This document shows, piece by piece, positions 35,775 to 46,991 of a stretch of 64,000 bases of DNA. The DNA lies in NCBI RefSeq assembly GCF_002286965.1, contig NZ_NSKD01000001.1, positions 434,001 through 498,000 of the forward strand, in the 5' to 3' direction. Under the pieces are notes generated by a model. The model was not told the DNA's origin and did not search any database. It saw only the letters and a program-made list of their open reading frames with translations. Position 1 is the stretch's first letter. Each line of letters starts with the position of its first letter. Origin of the DNA: Halovibrio salipaludis. Lineage in GTDB: Bacteria; Pseudomonadota; Gammaproteobacteria; Pseudomonadales; Oleiphilaceae. Both the position numbers and the translations under genes were made by a program.

Positions 35775-36716
35775 GTGCGGATCGTTTTCGCGGGCACCCC
35801 GGATTTTGCCGCGGCCAGTCTCAGCGCCCTGATTGAAGCGGGGCACGAGATCCTGGCCGTCTATACCCAGCCGGACCGCCCCGCCGGGCGGGGCCGAAAG
35901 GCACGTCGCGGCCCGGTATCCCAGCTGGCCCATGACCACGGGCTCCGGATTGAACAGCCCGAAAGCCTGCGCAACAGGGAAGCGCAGGCCACGCTGAGGG
36001 AGCTGGCCCCGGATGTGATGGTGGTCGCCGCCTATGGCCTGATCCTGCCCCAGTCCGTTCTGGACATCCCGGACCACGGCTGCCTGAACGTCCACGCCTC
36101 GCTGCTGCCACGCTGGCGCGGGGCCGCGCCCATCCAGTGGGCCATCGCCGCCGGCGACAGCGAGACCGGCATCAGCATCATGCAGATGGACGCCGGGCTG
36201 GATACCGGGGATGTGCTCAGCCGCCACCGCCTTACCATCGCGGACGACGAGACGGGTGGCAGCCTTCACGACCGGCTGGCCGGGCTTGGTGGCGAAGCCA
36301 TCACGGCAGCACTGCACGAACTGGCGCACGGCAGCCTGGACCCCGAACCCCAGGATGATCACAGGGCCTCCTATGCGCGCAAGCTCGAGCGCAGCGATGG
36401 CCGCATCGACTGGCAGGGATCGGCGCAGTCCCTGGCGCGCCGCGTCCGCGCTTTCAATCCCTGGCCCATGGCTCACACCACGGTGGATGACGGGGCTCTG
36501 CGCGTGCTCTTTGCGGAACCGGTGAACACCGAGGTGACGGATGCCGAGCCGGGGACGGTTCTCGAGCGCGAGCCCGCCGGAGCACTGGTGCAGTGCGGTG
36601 AGGGCGTCATCCGCCTCACCCGGGTCCAGCTGCCCGGCGGCCGCCCCCAGTCCATCCAGGACCTCATCAATGGCGGCAGGCCCGTGCTCCTCACCGGTCA
36701 GAGGCTGGGAGCATGA
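35775..36716 (+). CDS. fmt: Methionyl-tRNA formyltransferase
   Basis: The 313-residue enzyme adds a formyl group from 10-formyl-THF to initiator Met-tRNA. Signature text is SLLPRWRGAAPIQWAI, followed by the catalytic D of MDAGLDTGDVL, and a C-terminal tRNA-binding barrel. The start is GTG. Its stop overlaps the rsmB ATG by four bases. Confidence 0.97.
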   Translation: MRIVFAGTPDFAAASLSALIEAGHEILAVYTQPDRPAGRGRKARRGPVSQLAHDHGLRIEQPESLRNREAQATLRELAPDVMVVAAYGLILPQSVLDIPDHGCLNVHASLLPRWRGAAPIQWAIAAGDSETGISIMQMDAGLDTGDVLSRHRLTIADDETGGSLHDRLAGLGGEAITAALHELAHGSLDPEPQDDHRASYARKLERSDGRIDWQGSAQSLARRVRAFNPWPMAHTTVDDGALRVLFAEPVNTEVTDAEPGTVLEREPAGALVQCGEGVIRLTRVQLPGGRPQSIQDLINGGRPVLLTGQRLGA

Positions 36717-38029
36717 GCGGCGTGACAGGGGGCTCCCTGCGCGCCACGGCAACCCGCATCATCCACCAGGTGGTTCACAGCGGCCAGTCCCTTGGGCAGA
36801 TCCTGCCCCCCGCCCTTGAGGGTCTGCCGGCGGATGAGCGCGGCCGGCTTCAGGACTGGTGCTTCGGCAGCTGCCGCTGGTGGCACCGCCTCAACGCGGA
36901 ACTCCAGCAGCGGCTGCACAAGCCCCTGCCGAAACGCCATGCGCAGCTGGAGTCCCTGTTGATTCTCGGTCTCTACCAGCTTCGCCACACGCGGATAGCA
37001 CCCCATGCGGCCATTCACCAGAGCGTCGAGACCGCCAGGGAACTCGGCGCGCACCAGCTCACCGGCCTGGTCAATGGCATACTCCGGAAAAGCCTGCGTG
37101 ACGGCGAATCAGAGCCCGTTACCGATGCCATCCGCTACAGCCATCCGGAATGGCTGGTAGCCAAGCTCAGTGCCAACTGGCCGGAGCACTGGCAGGCTAT
37201 GCTGGAGGCGAACAACCGCAGGGCCCCCATGAGCCTGCGCTATCATACCGGTCATCATGACCAGGCCAGTGCCCTGGCAGCACTGGCGGACGCCGGGCTG
37301 TCCGCACAACCCGGCCAGCTCGCGCCCCATGCCCTGCAGCTGGATGAAGCCTGCCCCGTGGAACGCATTCCAGGCTTCGCCGAAGGCCACTTCAGTGTGC
37401 AGGACGAAGCCGCGCAGCTGTGTACCCAACTGCTTGAGCTGGCCCCGGGCCAGCGGGTGCTGGACGCCTGTGCTGCCCCCGGCGGCAAGACCGGCGCCAT
37501 CCTGGAGCACGAACCGGACCTCACGGAAGTAGTAGCGCTGGACTCGGACCGGGACCGACTCGGGCGGATCACCGAAAACCTTGAACGCATCGGCGCCGGC
37601 GCCCGGCTGGTGGCGGCGGATGCCGGCGATCCGGACGCCTGGTGGGACGGCACCGCGTTCGACCGCATCCTGCTGGATGCCCCCTGCAGTGGCACCGGTG
37701 TGATCCGCCGCCACCCCGACATCAAGCTGCTGCGCCGCGAGACCGACATCCGCGAGCTGGCGGATACCCAGCTGCGCCTGCTGGAGGCCTGCTGGCAGAC
37801 GCTGGCCATCGGCGGCCGGCTGGTCTACGCCACCTGCTCTGTGCTTCAGCAGGAGAATGCGCGTATCATACAGCGCTTCATCAATGGCCACATGGATGCC
37901 CAGCTGGTCCCCATAACGCTGGACTGGGGCATCGAGACCGGTTACGGTCGCCAGTTAATCACGGGGGAGCGGGAACAGGACGGCTTTTTCTACGCCTGTC
38001 TGGAGAAAAACCCGGCCCACTGGGTCTGA
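36713..38029 (+). CDS. rsmB: 16S rRNA m5C967 methyltransferase
   Basis: This 438-residue protein methylates C967 of 16S rRNA using SAM. It has an N-terminal NusB-like RNA-binding domain (about 1-140) and a Rossmann methyltransferase domain with ACAAPGGKTG for SAM, the DAPCSGTG motif and the nucleophile Cys in YATCSVLQQEN. Length agrees with E. coli RsmB (429). It sits in the def-fmt-rsmB-trkA order of gammaproteobacteria. Confidence 0.96.
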   Translation: MSGVTGGSLRATATRIIHQVVHSGQSLGQILPPALEGLPADERGRLQDWCFGSCRWWHRLNAELQQRLHKPLPKRHAQLESLLILGLYQLRHTRIAPHAAIHQSVETARELGAHQLTGLVNGILRKSLRDGESEPVTDAIRYSHPEWLVAKLSANWPEHWQAMLEANNRRAPMSLRYHTGHHDQASALAALADAGLSAQPGQLAPHALQLDEACPVERIPGFAEGHFSVQDEAAQLCTQLLELAPGQRVLDACAAPGGKTGAILEHEPDLTEVVALDSDRDRLGRITENLERIGAGARLVAADAGDPDAWWDGTAFDRILLDAPCSGTGVIRRHPDIKLLRRETDIRELADTQLRLLEACWQTLAIGGRLVYATCSVLQQENARIIQRFINGHMDAQLVPITLDWGIETGYGRQLITGEREQDGFFYACLEKNPAHWV

Positions 38030-38059
38030 CGGATCCGGCAAGGGAGTCAGCAGTTACCC

Positions 38060-39442
38060 ATGAAGATCATCATTCTCGGCGCCGGTCAGGTTGGGGGTAC
38101 GCTCGCTGAAAACCTGGCCAGTGAGGCCAACGACATTACCGTGGTGGACAACAATCCAGGCCGGCTGCGCGAGCTCCAGGACCGGCTGGACATCCAGTCC
38201 GTGCTGGGGCGCGGCTCCTATCCGCGCGTGCTCAAGCAGGCCGGGGCCCAGGACGCGGACATGCTGATCGCCACCACCAACAGTGATGAGGTCAACATGG
38301 TCGCCTGCCAGGTGGCCTGGACCTGCTTCCGCACCCCCACCAAGATCAGCCGTGTACGCACCGGCGCCTACCTCGCCCGCCCGGAGCTGTTCGACCGGGA
38401 CAAGAAGGAAGGCTTCCCCATTGACGTGCTGATCAGCCCGGAGCAGGTGGTGACCGAGCACATCACGCGCCTGATCGAATACCCCGGCACCCTCCAGGTT
38501 CTGGACTTCTCCCGGGGGCTGGCACGGCTGGTGGCGATCCGCGCCAGCGAGGGCGGCCCACTGGTGGGGCATGAGCTGTCCTACCTGCGCGCGCACATGC
38601 CGCGCATCGACACCCGGGTCGCAGCCATCTTCCGGCGCGACCGGCCCATCATTCCCCAGGGCGACACCGTGATCGAGGAGGGCGACGAGGTCTTCTTCAT
38701 CGCCGCCAGTGACCATATCCGCGCGGTCATGAGCGAACTCCAGCCCCTGGAGAAGCCCTACAAGCGCATCATGATCACCGGTGGCGGCAACATCGGCCAC
38801 CGCCTGGCACGCACTCTGGAGGATCGCTTCCGGGTTCGGATCATCGAGCGCAGTCAGGACCGCTGCATCGAACTGTCGGAGAACCTGGACAACACCATCG
38901 TTCTCCAGGGCGATGCCGCCAACAAGGACCTGCTGCTGCAGGAGAACATCGAAGACACGGACGTGTTCTGCGCCGTCACCGATGACGACGAAGCCAATAT
39001 CATGGCCTCGATGCTCGCCAAGCGCCTGGGCGTTCGCAAGGTGATGACACTGATCAACAATCCGGACTACGTGGACCTGATCCAGGGCGGTGAGATCGAC
39101 GTGGCGATCTCGCCGCAGCAGACCACCATCGGCAGCCTGCTCACGCATGTGCGCAAGGGCGATGTGGTCAATGTTCATTCACTGCGTCGGGGCGCGGCCG
39201 AGGCCATCGAAGCCATCGCCCACGGCGACCAGCGTTCTTCCAAGGTCGTGGGGCTGCGGCTGGACGAAATCCCGCTGCCGGAAGGCACCACCATCGGCGC
39301 CATTGTGCGCGACAACGAGGTGCTGATCGCCCACGACCACGTCCGGGTCCAGCCGGACGATCACGTCATCCTCTTCCTGGTGGACAAGACACGGATCCGG
39401 GAAGTGGAGAAGCTCTTCCAGGTCGGACTCACGTTCTTCTAG
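38060..39442 (+). CDS. trkA: Trk system K+ uptake regulatory subunit TrkA
   Basis: The 460-residue peripheral protein has two tandem RCK modules, each with an NAD-binding Rossmann domain ([15 protein letters not shown] near residue 7 and [13 protein letters not shown] near 240) and a C-terminal RCK_C domain. It gates TrkH/TrkG in response to nucleotide state. The length is nearly identical to E. coli TrkA (458). It is 30 bases after rsmB and 11 before trkH. Confidence 0.97.
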   Translation: MKIIILGAGQVGGTLAENLASEANDITVVDNNPGRLRELQDRLDIQSVLGRGSYPRVLKQAGAQDADMLIATTNSDEVNMVACQVAWTCFRTPTKISRVRTGAYLARPELFDRDKKEGFPIDVLISPEQVVTEHITRLIEYPGTLQVLDFSRGLARLVAIRASEGGPLVGHELSYLRAHMPRIDTRVAAIFRRDRPIIPQGDTVIEEGDEVFFIAASDHIRAVMSELQPLEKPYKRIMITGGGNIGHRLARTLEDRFRVRIIERSQDRCIELSENLDNTIVLQGDAANKDLLLQENIEDTDVFCAVTDDDEANIMASMLAKRLGVRKVMTLINNPDYVDLIQGGEIDVAISPQQTTIGSLLTHVRKGDVVNVHSLRRGAAEAIEAIAHGDQRSSKVVGLRLDEIPLPEGTTIGAIVRDNEVLIAHDHVRVQPDDHVILFLVDKTRIREVEKLFQVGLTFF

Positions 39443-39453
39443 AAGGGCACGCC

Positions 39454-40902
39454 ATGCGTTACGGAGTCATTGCCAGAATCCTCGGCCTGCTGATGATGCT
39501 CTTCAGCCTGACGCTGCTGCCACCGATTCTGGTATCGCTGATCTATCAGGACGGGCAGTCTCTCGCATTTCTGGAAGGGTTTGCAGTCGTTCTTCTATCC
39601 GGGGCACTGATCTGGTGGCCCAACCGTCGGAACAATATGGAGTTGCGGGTACGCGATGGCTTCCTGATTACATCGCTCTTCTGGGTTGTTCTCAGCGTAT
39701 CGGGGGCCGTTCCGTTCTTCTTCAGTTCCGAACCCAGTATGGTATTCGTCGATGCTCTTTTTGAATCTGTTTCCGGACTGACGACGACTGGCGCGACTGT
39801 GCTGACCGGTCTTGATGGCCTTCCCAAATCGATCCTCTGGTACCGGCAGCAGATTCAGTGGCTGGGCGGCATCGGCATCATCGTCCTGGCAGTCGCTATG
39901 CTGCCCATGCTGGGTATCGGGGGCATGCAGCTGTATCGAGCTGAGGTCCCCGGACCAGTCAAGGACAGCAAGCTCACACCACGCATTGCGGAAACCGCAA
40001 AAGCGCTTTCCTATATCTACGTGATACTGACCATTGCCTGCGCCCTGTCCTACTGGGCGGCTGGAATGACGCTTTTTGATGCGATCGGTCACAGCTTTGC
40101 GACCATCGCCACAGGTGGGTTCTCCACCCATGATGCCAGTTTCGCCTATTTCGACAGCTCAACCATTGAACTGATCGGCTCTCTTTTCCTGTTCCTGAGT
40201 GGCATCAATTTCGCTCTGCATTTCATGGCGTGGAATCAAAAGGGGCCCGGTCAGTACATCAGAGACCCTGAATTCCGCTTCTATGCAGGCGTAATGGCCG
40301 GGGGCTGCATCATTACGATCGTCCTGCTTTTGATCAACGACGTCTATGTCCCCCTCAGCAGCATTTCCAAAGGTCTTTTCCAGGTACTCTCCGTTGCGAC
40401 AACGGCCGGGTTTGGAACGGGGGATTTCGCATCCTGGCCCGGAATCCTTCCGGTCATGCTGATTCTCATGGCCTTCATGGGGGGCTCCGGAAGCTCAACG
40501 ACCGGCGGAATGAAAGCCATGCGGATCCTGTTGATCTATCGTCAGGGTGCACGGGAAATCCGCCGGATCCTTCACCCCAATGCGGTTATTCCCATCAAAC
40601 TTGGTAACCGTCCGGTTTCCGACCGCATCCTCCAGGCAGTCTGGGGCTTCTTCTCCATGTATATGGTGGTGTTCGTTGTACTGCTGATGATCAACCTCGC
40701 GGTGGGTCTGGATCAGGTCACCGCGTGGACCGCCGTTGTGGCCACCCTGACCAACCTGGGTCCGGGTCTCGGCGAGGTCTCGAGCACTTTCCAGACCATG
40801 CCGGATCTCACCAAGTGGGGCGGCATGGCGGCGATGATCCTGGGGCGCCTGGAAATCTTCACCCTGCTGGTGCTGTTCACCCCGGAATTCTGGCGGCGCT
40901 GA
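39454..40902 (+). CDS. trkH: Trk system K+ transporter TrkH
   Basis: This 482-residue protein has four repeated membrane-pore-membrane units. The pore loops with key glycines can be seen in SGLTTTGATVLTG, SFATIATGGFSTHD, VATTAGFGTGDF and LTNLGPGLGEVS. It imports potassium together with TrkA. Base composition is somewhat lower in GC than the genes before it. Coupling with trkA is usual in this lineage; here the pair converges with the kdp operon, 45 bases away. Confidence 0.96.
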   Translation: MRYGVIARILGLLMMLFSLTLLPPILVSLIYQDGQSLAFLEGFAVVLLSGALIWWPNRRNNMELRVRDGFLITSLFWVVLSVSGAVPFFFSSEPSMVFVDALFESVSGLTTTGATVLTGLDGLPKSILWYRQQIQWLGGIGIIVLAVAMLPMLGIGGMQLYRAEVPGPVKDSKLTPRIAETAKALSYIYVILTIACALSYWAAGMTLFDAIGHSFATIATGGFSTHDASFAYFDSSTIELIGSLFLFLSGINFALHFMAWNQKGPGQYIRDPEFRFYAGVMAGGCIITIVLLLINDVYVPLSSISKGLFQVLSVATTAGFGTGDFASWPGILPVMLILMAFMGGSGSSTTGGMKAMRILLIYRQGAREIRRILHPNAVIPIKLGNRPVSDRILQAVWGFFSMYMVVFVVLLMINLAVGLDQVTAWTAVVATLTNLGPGLGEVSSTFQTMPDLTKWGGMAAMILGRLEIFTLLVLFTPEFWRR

Positions 40903-40947
40903 GCGGCCAATGTGACGACCATTGAGAACTACGCTGGAAATACCTAA

Positions 40948-41667
40948 TTACGGATTCCCTGAAAATCGGTAACCAACACCCGGCTCAGTCTCTATGTAAT
41001 GCTGCTCGGTGGGATCATCTCCAAGTTTCTGCCGGAGTTTTCCGATAAGAACGCGCAGATAGTGCGTATCTTGAGTATGAGTAGGACCCCATACCTCCTT
41101 CAGAAGCTGTGGTTGCGTTACAATGCGCCCGGCTTCCTTCATCAGAACCTGAAGCACAGCAAATTCCTTGGGTGTCAGTCGCACCTGGTCTCCCTGCCGG
41201 TAGATCCGTCTATTGCTCAGATCAATACTCAGGACACCATCATCAAAAATCGCCCAAGCGTTGGATCCAGTCGTCTGATTGTCCTGGATCCTGAGCTGGC
41301 TGCGCACCCGCGCCAGAAGCTCTTCGATGCCGAATGGTTTAGTGACATAGTCGTTCGCCCCAAGGTCAAGCGCTTTAACCTTTTCCTGTTCCCGATCCCG
41401 GACTGAAAGAACGATGACGGGCACCGATGACCATTCCCTCAGTGACCGGAGCACCTCTGTTCCGTCACAGTCAGACAGCCCAAGGTCCAGGATGACCAGG
41501 TCTAGGGGCTTGCGTGCGCAGTGCGCCAGACCAGCCTCGCCCGTGGGCGCTTCATGGACCTCATAGCCCTCGGTCTTGAGGCTGATCTGCAGAAAGTGGC
41601 GGATCTGGGGTTCATCATCCACGACCAGTATCCGGGCGAGAGCCGGTGCGGTATCTTTATCAGTCAT
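40948..41667 (-). CDS. kdpE: Response regulator KdpE
   Basis: The 239-residue OmpR-family regulator has a receiver domain with phospho-accepting Asp61 (LVILDLGLSDCDG) and a C-terminal winged helix (about 135-235; LTPKEFAVLQVLM and HYLRVLIGKLRQKL). Phosphorylated by KdpD, it activates kdpFABC under potassium limitation or osmotic stress. Its start overlaps the kdpD stop by four bases. Confidence 0.96.
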   Translation of the reverse strand: MTDKDTAPALARILVVDDEPQIRHFLQISLKTEGYEVHEAPTGEAGLAHCARKPLDLVILDLGLSDCDGTEVLRSLREWSSVPVIVLSVRDREQEKVKALDLGANDYVTKPFGIEELLARVRSQLRIQDNQTTGSNAWAIFDDGVLSIDLSNRRIYRQGDQVRLTPKEFAVLQVLMKEAGRIVTQPQLLKEVWGPTHTQDTHYLRVLIGKLRQKLGDDPTEQHYIETEPGVGYRFSGNP

Positions 41668-44342
41668 TCAGCTTCTTCCTGAACCTCCTGATCCTCAGAG
41701 GGTGCCAGTGACGGCAGTGTGATCTCGATGGTCGTGCCACGGCCCTCGGGGCCCTCCAGCGCCTGGATACGTCCCCCATGGGCCCCCACCATCCCCTGGC
41801 AGATGGCAAGGCCCAGGCCGCCGCCATGGGAGCCGCGATCCCCGTCGCCGCCGGTGAAGAACATGTCGAACACCTGGTCCCGGTGTTCCTCGGGAATACC
41901 CGGGCCTTCATCGGTGATCGAGATAACCAGTTCATTCTCACGGTTTTCCACCTCAATATGCAGGGTTGAGTCCCGTGGAGCAAACCGCGCCGCGTTCTCA
42001 AGCACATTGACCAGGGCCTGCTCGATGAGCGCAGGGTGCACCCACAACAGCGGCAGGTTTTCCGGGATATCCCGCTGGATATGGACGTGAGTCAGCAGTT
42101 CCCGGGTCCGACGCAACGCAGAGGCCAGGATATCGGTGAATGCAATCCGGTCGCGTTCGATCTTGAGGGTACCGTGCCCGAGCTTGGCCATGTCGAGCAG
42201 GTTGCGGATGTAGCGATCCAGCCGCCGCCCTTCGCCCAGGATGGAATCCAGAAGGCTTTCCTTGTCCTCGTTGCTGAGCTTCTCGAACATGGATCGAAGC
42301 GTGCTGGCGGAGCCGATCATGGACGCCAGGGGCGTGCGCAGGTCGTGGGAGATGGAAGACAGCAGCGCCGAACGCAGGCGCTCGGTCTCTTCCGCGACCC
42401 GGGATGCGGAGAGGCTCGCGGCAAGCTCCGTCCGGGAGCAGGCGAGCGCCAGCTGATGAATATACGCATCGATTGCAAGGCTGCGGTAGTAGTCGGCCGG
42501 CTTGTTGTCCACATGGAGGCCCAGAACCGAATGGATCCGGCCGTCCACTTCAATCGGTTCAAACCGCCAGTCCAGGCTGCTCAGGGTATCGCTGTAGGCG
42601 CCACTGGGCTTGCCGTTGCTCAGCGCCCATTCGACCGCACTGTAGGCCCTGGGCTTGAGTTCAGCGCTGGGACCGCCACGGGCCACGATTTCAAGCTCCG
42701 AGGTGGCCGCATCGCGCTTGAGCAGCACAACAGGCAGTTTGGTGTTGGTATAGAGCGTATCCACGGCCTCGTTCTGCACCGAGGCAATATCGGGCGCGGC
42801 CGCGAGCCGGCGGGTATACTGGAGCAGCGCATCCGTCTGGTCATTGGAGGCCCGCAACATCTGGATCTGCTGATGGAGGCGCGCCGCAAGATTGCCACCG
42901 ATAACCGCGATCACCTGGAAGAACACAACCGTCAGGATCTGGTCCGTCTCGGTCATGTTGAAGGTAAGCCGGGGCTCGGTGAAAAAGAAGTTGTACGTAA
43001 AGAAACTCAGAAGCGCGGTGAACAGCGCCGGCCTTATGCCCGTTCGGGCGGCCACCCAGAGCACGGCGGTGAGAAAGACCAGGGACAGGTTGGCCAGTGT
43101 CAGCACATGCTGGAGCAGCATGGAGATGGCTGTGGCGGCACCAACGCTTGCCGGGGCCCAGAGGTAGTCGGCCCTGCGGGTGGTCCGGTCCCGGCTGAGG
43201 CGTGTGCCCCGGCGGTGGCGGCGCGGCACCGATATGAAATGGATGTCAAAGGCTTCAGCGGTCTTCAGCAGCTTGCGGCTGGTCGAGCGCCGGAAATGCC
43301 ACCAGCGGTTGTGTGAACGCCCCAGGACGAGCGTCGTGACGTTCTGTTCCCGGGCATGGGCAATGAGTTCCTCGGCAACGTCATGGCCACGGAGGGTCTT
43401 GGTGTCAGCCCCAAGGCGTGATGCCAGGGCGAAAACCCGCTCGAGCCGTTCCGCATCCTGCGAGTCCATGCGGCCGTTATCGACGGCCACCACCGTCCAT
43501 GGCGCCTTGTAGCGTTCCGCGAGCCGGCGCCCGGCCCGCACCAGCGCCTCGCCCTGACCGCTGGCATCCACGGCGACGAGCAACCGGGCACGGATATGCC
43601 AGGGGCCCTCGATGCCCTTCGACTGCATATTCTCACGAACGTCCGTGTCCAGGCGCTCGGCAATGGTCTGGACCGCGAGTTCACGAAGCGCGGCCAGATT
43701 GGACGGACTGAAATAGTTTTCCAGGGCGGCCCTGGCCTGTTCCGGAACATAGACCTTGCCCTGCTGCAACCGGTCGATCAGCTCCGAGGGAGCGAGGTCC
43801 ACAAGAACAATATCCCGGGCCCTCTCCAGCAGGGCATCCGGAACCGTCTCGCGCATGCGCACCCCGGTAATCCGGGCAACCACGTCCGTCAGGCTTTCCA
43901 GGTGCTGGATATTGATCGCGGTCCAGACCCCGATGCCCTGGTCCAGCAACTCCTCGATATCCTGGTACCGGCGAGGGTGCCTTGTGCCCGGGATATTGCG
44001 GTGCGCCAGCTCGTCCACCAGCAGGATCTCCGGGCGGCGTTGCAGGGCCGCGTCCAGATCAAACTCCTGGAACTGTCGCCCGGAATACTCAATGGTCTGG
44101 GTCGGGAGCTGTTCAAGTCCCTCGCACAGGGCCTGGGTCTCCGGACGGCCGTGGGTTTCGGCCACGCCTACTACCACATCCACGCCCTGGCGCTTGAGTT
44201 CATGGGCCGCCTGGAGCATCTGGTAGGTCTTGCCGACGCCGGGCGCGGCGCCGAGGAACACCTTCAGGCCGCCGGGCTGTTCACGGTTCTGGGCTTTCAG
44301 AAGCGCGTCCGGGTTCGGGCGTTGCTCGGCGCCATTACTCAT
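41664..44342 (-). CDS. kdpD: Sensor histidine kinase KdpD
   Basis: This 892-residue kinase has the standard KdpD order: an N-terminal KdpD domain with Walker A (GAAPGVGKT, K38) and a universal-stress-like domain (about 250-375), four membrane helices (about 400-490), a GAF domain and the kinase core. The phospho-accepting His666 is in SSISHDLRTPL, with a G box in DEGPGIPEEH. It is coupled by ATGA overlaps to kdpC before it and kdpE after it. Confidence 0.96.
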   Translation of the reverse strand: MSNGAEQRPNPDALLKAQNREQPGGLKVFLGAAPGVGKTYQMLQAAHELKRQGVDVVVGVAETHGRPETQALCEGLEQLPTQTIEYSGRQFQEFDLDAALQRRPEILLVDELAHRNIPGTRHPRRYQDIEELLDQGIGVWTAINIQHLESLTDVVARITGVRMRETVPDALLERARDIVLVDLAPSELIDRLQQGKVYVPEQARAALENYFSPSNLAALRELAVQTIAERLDTDVRENMQSKGIEGPWHIRARLLVAVDASGQGEALVRAGRRLAERYKAPWTVVAVDNGRMDSQDAERLERVFALASRLGADTKTLRGHDVAEELIAHAREQNVTTLVLGRSHNRWWHFRRSTSRKLLKTAEAFDIHFISVPRRHRRGTRLSRDRTTRRADYLWAPASVGAATAISMLLQHVLTLANLSLVFLTAVLWVAARTGIRPALFTALLSFFTYNFFFTEPRLTFNMTETDQILTVVFFQVIAVIGGNLAARLHQQIQMLRASNDQTDALLQYTRRLAAAPDIASVQNEAVDTLYTNTKLPVVLLKRDAATSELEIVARGGPSAELKPRAYSAVEWALSNGKPSGAYSDTLSSLDWRFEPIEVDGRIHSVLGLHVDNKPADYYRSLAIDAYIHQLALACSRTELAASLSASRVAEETERLRSALLSSISHDLRTPLASMIGSASTLRSMFEKLSNEDKESLLDSILGEGRRLDRYIRNLLDMAKLGHGTLKIERDRIAFTDILASALRRTRELLTHVHIQRDIPENLPLLWVHPALIEQALVNVLENAARFAPRDSTLHIEVENRENELVISITDEGPGIPEEHRDQVFDMFFTGGDGDRGSHGGGLGLAICQGMVGAHGGRIQALEGPEGRGTTIEITLPSLAPSEDQEVQEEAE

Positions 44343-44944
44343 TTCCGCCAGTCCTTACCATCCAGTGCCAGGTTGATTTTGAGCACATTGACCCTGGGTT
44401 GACCAAAGATCCCCCACGTTGGCCCCTGGACCTGCCGCTCAATGAGGGCCTCGACCTGGTTCACTGGCATATCCCGGGCCTGCGCAATGCGCGGCGCCTG
44501 GATCCGTGCCGCTTCCGGTGAAATGTGCGGGTCAATGCCGGAACCGGAGGCAGCGATCAGGTCCACCGGAATACGATCCGAACCAATGCCTTCGTGCTCC
44601 TGAATTGCCTGTGAGTCCTCCTTGGCCCTGGCCCGAAGGTCCGGATTGCTGGGCGCCCAGTTGGAGCCACCCACCGCCGTGGGGTCATACCCGGCCGCGG
44701 AGGGCCGACCATGGAAGTATTCCGGAGCAGAGAAAGGTTGTCCAACAAGTTCCGAACCAACGGGCTGGCCATCAGCCGTGATCAGGCTTCCCGTGGACTC
44801 GTGGGGAAACAGCAGCCCCCCGACTCCGGTGATCAGCAATGGGTACAGGCCGCCGCAGAGCAGAACAAAGACCACTGCCGCCCTGAGGGCGGACAGCCAG
44901 CTTGCCGAGGTGACGGCTTGATCATCTGCGTTGTGGGTTGTCAT
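44339..44944 (-). CDS. kdpC: K+-transporting ATPase subunit KdpC
   Basis: The 201-residue subunit has one N-terminal membrane helix (about 22-45) and a periplasmic domain; PEYFHGRPSAAGYDPTAVGGSN is the family hallmark. It stabilises the KdpFABC complex and has been proposed to help ATP and K+ binding. It starts 12 bases after kdpB and ends in a four-base overlap with kdpD. Confidence 0.96.
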   Translation of the reverse strand: MTTHNADDQAVTSASWLSALRAAVVFVLLCGGLYPLLITGVGGLLFPHESTGSLITADGQPVGSELVGQPFSAPEYFHGRPSAAGYDPTAVGGSNWAPSNPDLRARAKEDSQAIQEHEGIGSDRIPVDLIAASGSGIDPHISPEAARIQAPRIAQARDMPVNQVEALIERQVQGPTWGIFGQPRVNVLKINLALDGKDWRK

Positions 44945-44956
44945 GGATCAGCTCCT

Positions 44957-46978
44957 TTAGATGAAGACGGTGATGATGAGATCCAGCACCTTGATGGTGG
45001 GGAAAGGCAGAAGCAGTCCACCAAGGCCGAAGATCAGCAGATTGCGTATGAGCAGTTGCTCGGCACTGGCCGGCTTGAACCGGACGCCGCGAAGCGCGAA
45101 CGGAATCAGGGCCGGAATGACCAGGGCGTTGAACACGGTGGCCGCCAGCACGGCATTCATGGGGCTGGAAAGATCCAGTATGTTGAGCGCGCCCAGCGCC
45201 GGCGTGCTGGCCAGGAACAGCGCCGGGAGAATGGCAAAGTACTTGGCCACGTCGTTCGCCAGCGAAAAGGTGGTCAGCGAGCCCCGGGTGATCAGCAGCT
45301 GCTTGCCGATCTCAACCACGTCGATGAGCTTCCCGGGATCCGAATCCAGATCCACCATGTTGCTGGCCTCACGCGCGGCCTGGGTCCCGGAGTTCATGGC
45401 GAGCCCGAGATCCGCCTGCGCCAGTGCCGGTGCATCGTTGGTGCCGTCACCCATCATGGCCACCAGTCGCCCTTCCTGCTGCTGTTCCTCGCGGATGAAC
45501 TTGAGTTTCTGCTCGGGGGTGGCTTCGGCGAGGAAATCATCGACACCGGCCTCGGCCGCGATCGCCGCCGCCGTGGTCGGGTTGTCACCGGTGATCATGA
45601 CCGTCTTCACGCCCATTTCCCGCAGCCGGGCAAAGCGTTCCCGGATACCGCCCTTGATGACATCGGACAGAGCGATGACGCCCAGCACCCGGCCGCCCTC
45701 GGCGACGACGAGTGGTGTTGCCCCCTTCTGGGCGACCCGCTCGGCCAACCGGTCCGCTTCATCCGGGTAATGGCCACCCTTTTCGACCACGAAATTCCGG
45801 ATGGCATCGGTCGCGCCCTTGCGAAGCTGGCGGCCATCGGGAAAATCAATGCCGGACATCCGGGTGGTTGCCGAGAACTCGACGAACCGTACGTCCTCAC
45901 CGGCCTTGGCCGTGGAGCCCTGGTCCCCGGCCAGCGTGACCACGGACTTGCCCTCCGGCGTGGGGTCGGCAAGGGATGTCAGCAGCGCGGCATCGCGCAA
46001 TTCCTCGGCCGCCACCCCCGGGGTGGTCTCAAAGGCGGTCGCACGCCGGTCGCCCAGGGTGATGGTGCCGGTCTTGTCCAGAAGGAGCGTATCCACGGAG
46101 CCGGCCACCTCAACCGCCTTGCCCGACTTGGCGATGACATTGGCCCGCATGGCGCGGTCCATCCCCGCAATCCCGATGGCGGGCAGCAACCCGCCGATGG
46201 TGGTGGGGATCAGGCACACCAGCAGCGCCACCAGGACCGAGTAGGACGGGTCGATGCCCACGAACCCGGAGGTCGGCACCAGTGAGACCACCACGATGAG
46301 GAACACCAGCGTCATGGCCGCGAGCAGCACGGACAGGGCCAGCTCGTTGGGGGTCTTCTGGCGCTTGGCGCCCTCGACCAGTGCGATCATCCGGTCCAGC
46401 AGGGAGTTGCCGGGGTCAACCGTGATCTCAACGACGATCTCGTCGGAAAGTACCTTGGTGCCGGCGCTCACGCCGCTGTTGTCGGTTCCGGCCTCGCGCA
46501 GCACCGGCGCGGACTCGCCCGTGACGGCGGATTCGTTGATGGTGGACGCCCCCTCGACGATCTCGCCATCGCCCGGGATCAGCTCATCCGGCCTGACCCG
46601 GACCCGGTCCCCCTTGCGGAGATCGCCCGCGGCGATGGACTCTTCGCCCTTATCAGTAACCTTTCGGGCCTGAAGGTTTTCCCGGGTGGCCCTCAATGCG
46701 CCGGCCTGGGCCTTGCCCCTGGCCTCGGCGATGGATTCCGCCCCGTTCGCGAACAGGACAGTGACCAGCAGAATCCCGGCAATGGCCAGGTCCATGCCAA
46801 AGGGCACGCCCTGGGTCATGTGCGCGCCGGCCAGAAGGGCCGTGACCACGGTTCCCACGGCCACGACGAACATCACGGGGTTACGGGCAAGCGAGCGCGG
46901 CGACAGCCGGCTCAGGGACTGGATCAGGATCTCGCCCATTTTGATGGATTGCATGGTGGTATCTGGTTTCCTGGACAT
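44957..46978 (-). CDS. kdpB: K+-transporting ATPase subunit KdpB (P-type ATPase)
   Basis: This 673-residue P1A-type ATPase energises KdpA. It has the phosphorylation motif DKTGT (Asp301), the TGES motif of the actuator domain, where Ser156 matches the serine whose phosphorylation inhibits E. coli KdpB, and the hinge motif [17 protein letters not shown] chose ATG at 46978 because GGAGG lies six bases before it; a longer frame to 47020 has no ribosome site and overlaps kdpA. Confidence 0.96.
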   Translation of the reverse strand: MSRKPDTTMQSIKMGEILIQSLSRLSPRSLARNPVMFVVAVGTVVTALLAGAHMTQGVPFGMDLAIAGILLVTVLFANGAESIAEARGKAQAGALRATRENLQARKVTDKGEESIAAGDLRKGDRVRVRPDELIPGDGEIVEGASTINESAVTGESAPVLREAGTDNSGVSAGTKVLSDEIVVEITVDPGNSLLDRMIALVEGAKRQKTPNELALSVLLAAMTLVFLIVVVSLVPTSGFVGIDPSYSVLVALLVCLIPTTIGGLLPAIGIAGMDRAMRANVIAKSGKAVEVAGSVDTLLLDKTGTITLGDRRATAFETTPGVAAEELRDAALLTSLADPTPEGKSVVTLAGDQGSTAKAGEDVRFVEFSATTRMSGIDFPDGRQLRKGATDAIRNFVVEKGGHYPDEADRLAERVAQKGATPLVVAEGGRVLGVIALSDVIKGGIRERFARLREMGVKTVMITGDNPTTAAAIAAEAGVDDFLAEATPEQKLKFIREEQQQEGRLVAMMGDGTNDAPALAQADLGLAMNSGTQAAREASNMVDLDSDPGKLIDVVEIGKQLLITRGSLTTFSLANDVAKYFAILPALFLASTPALGALNILDLSSPMNAVLAATVFNALVIPALIPFALRGVRFKPASAEQLLIRNLLIFGLGGLLLPFPTIKVLDLIITVFI

Positions 46979-46991
46979 GATGAACCTCCGG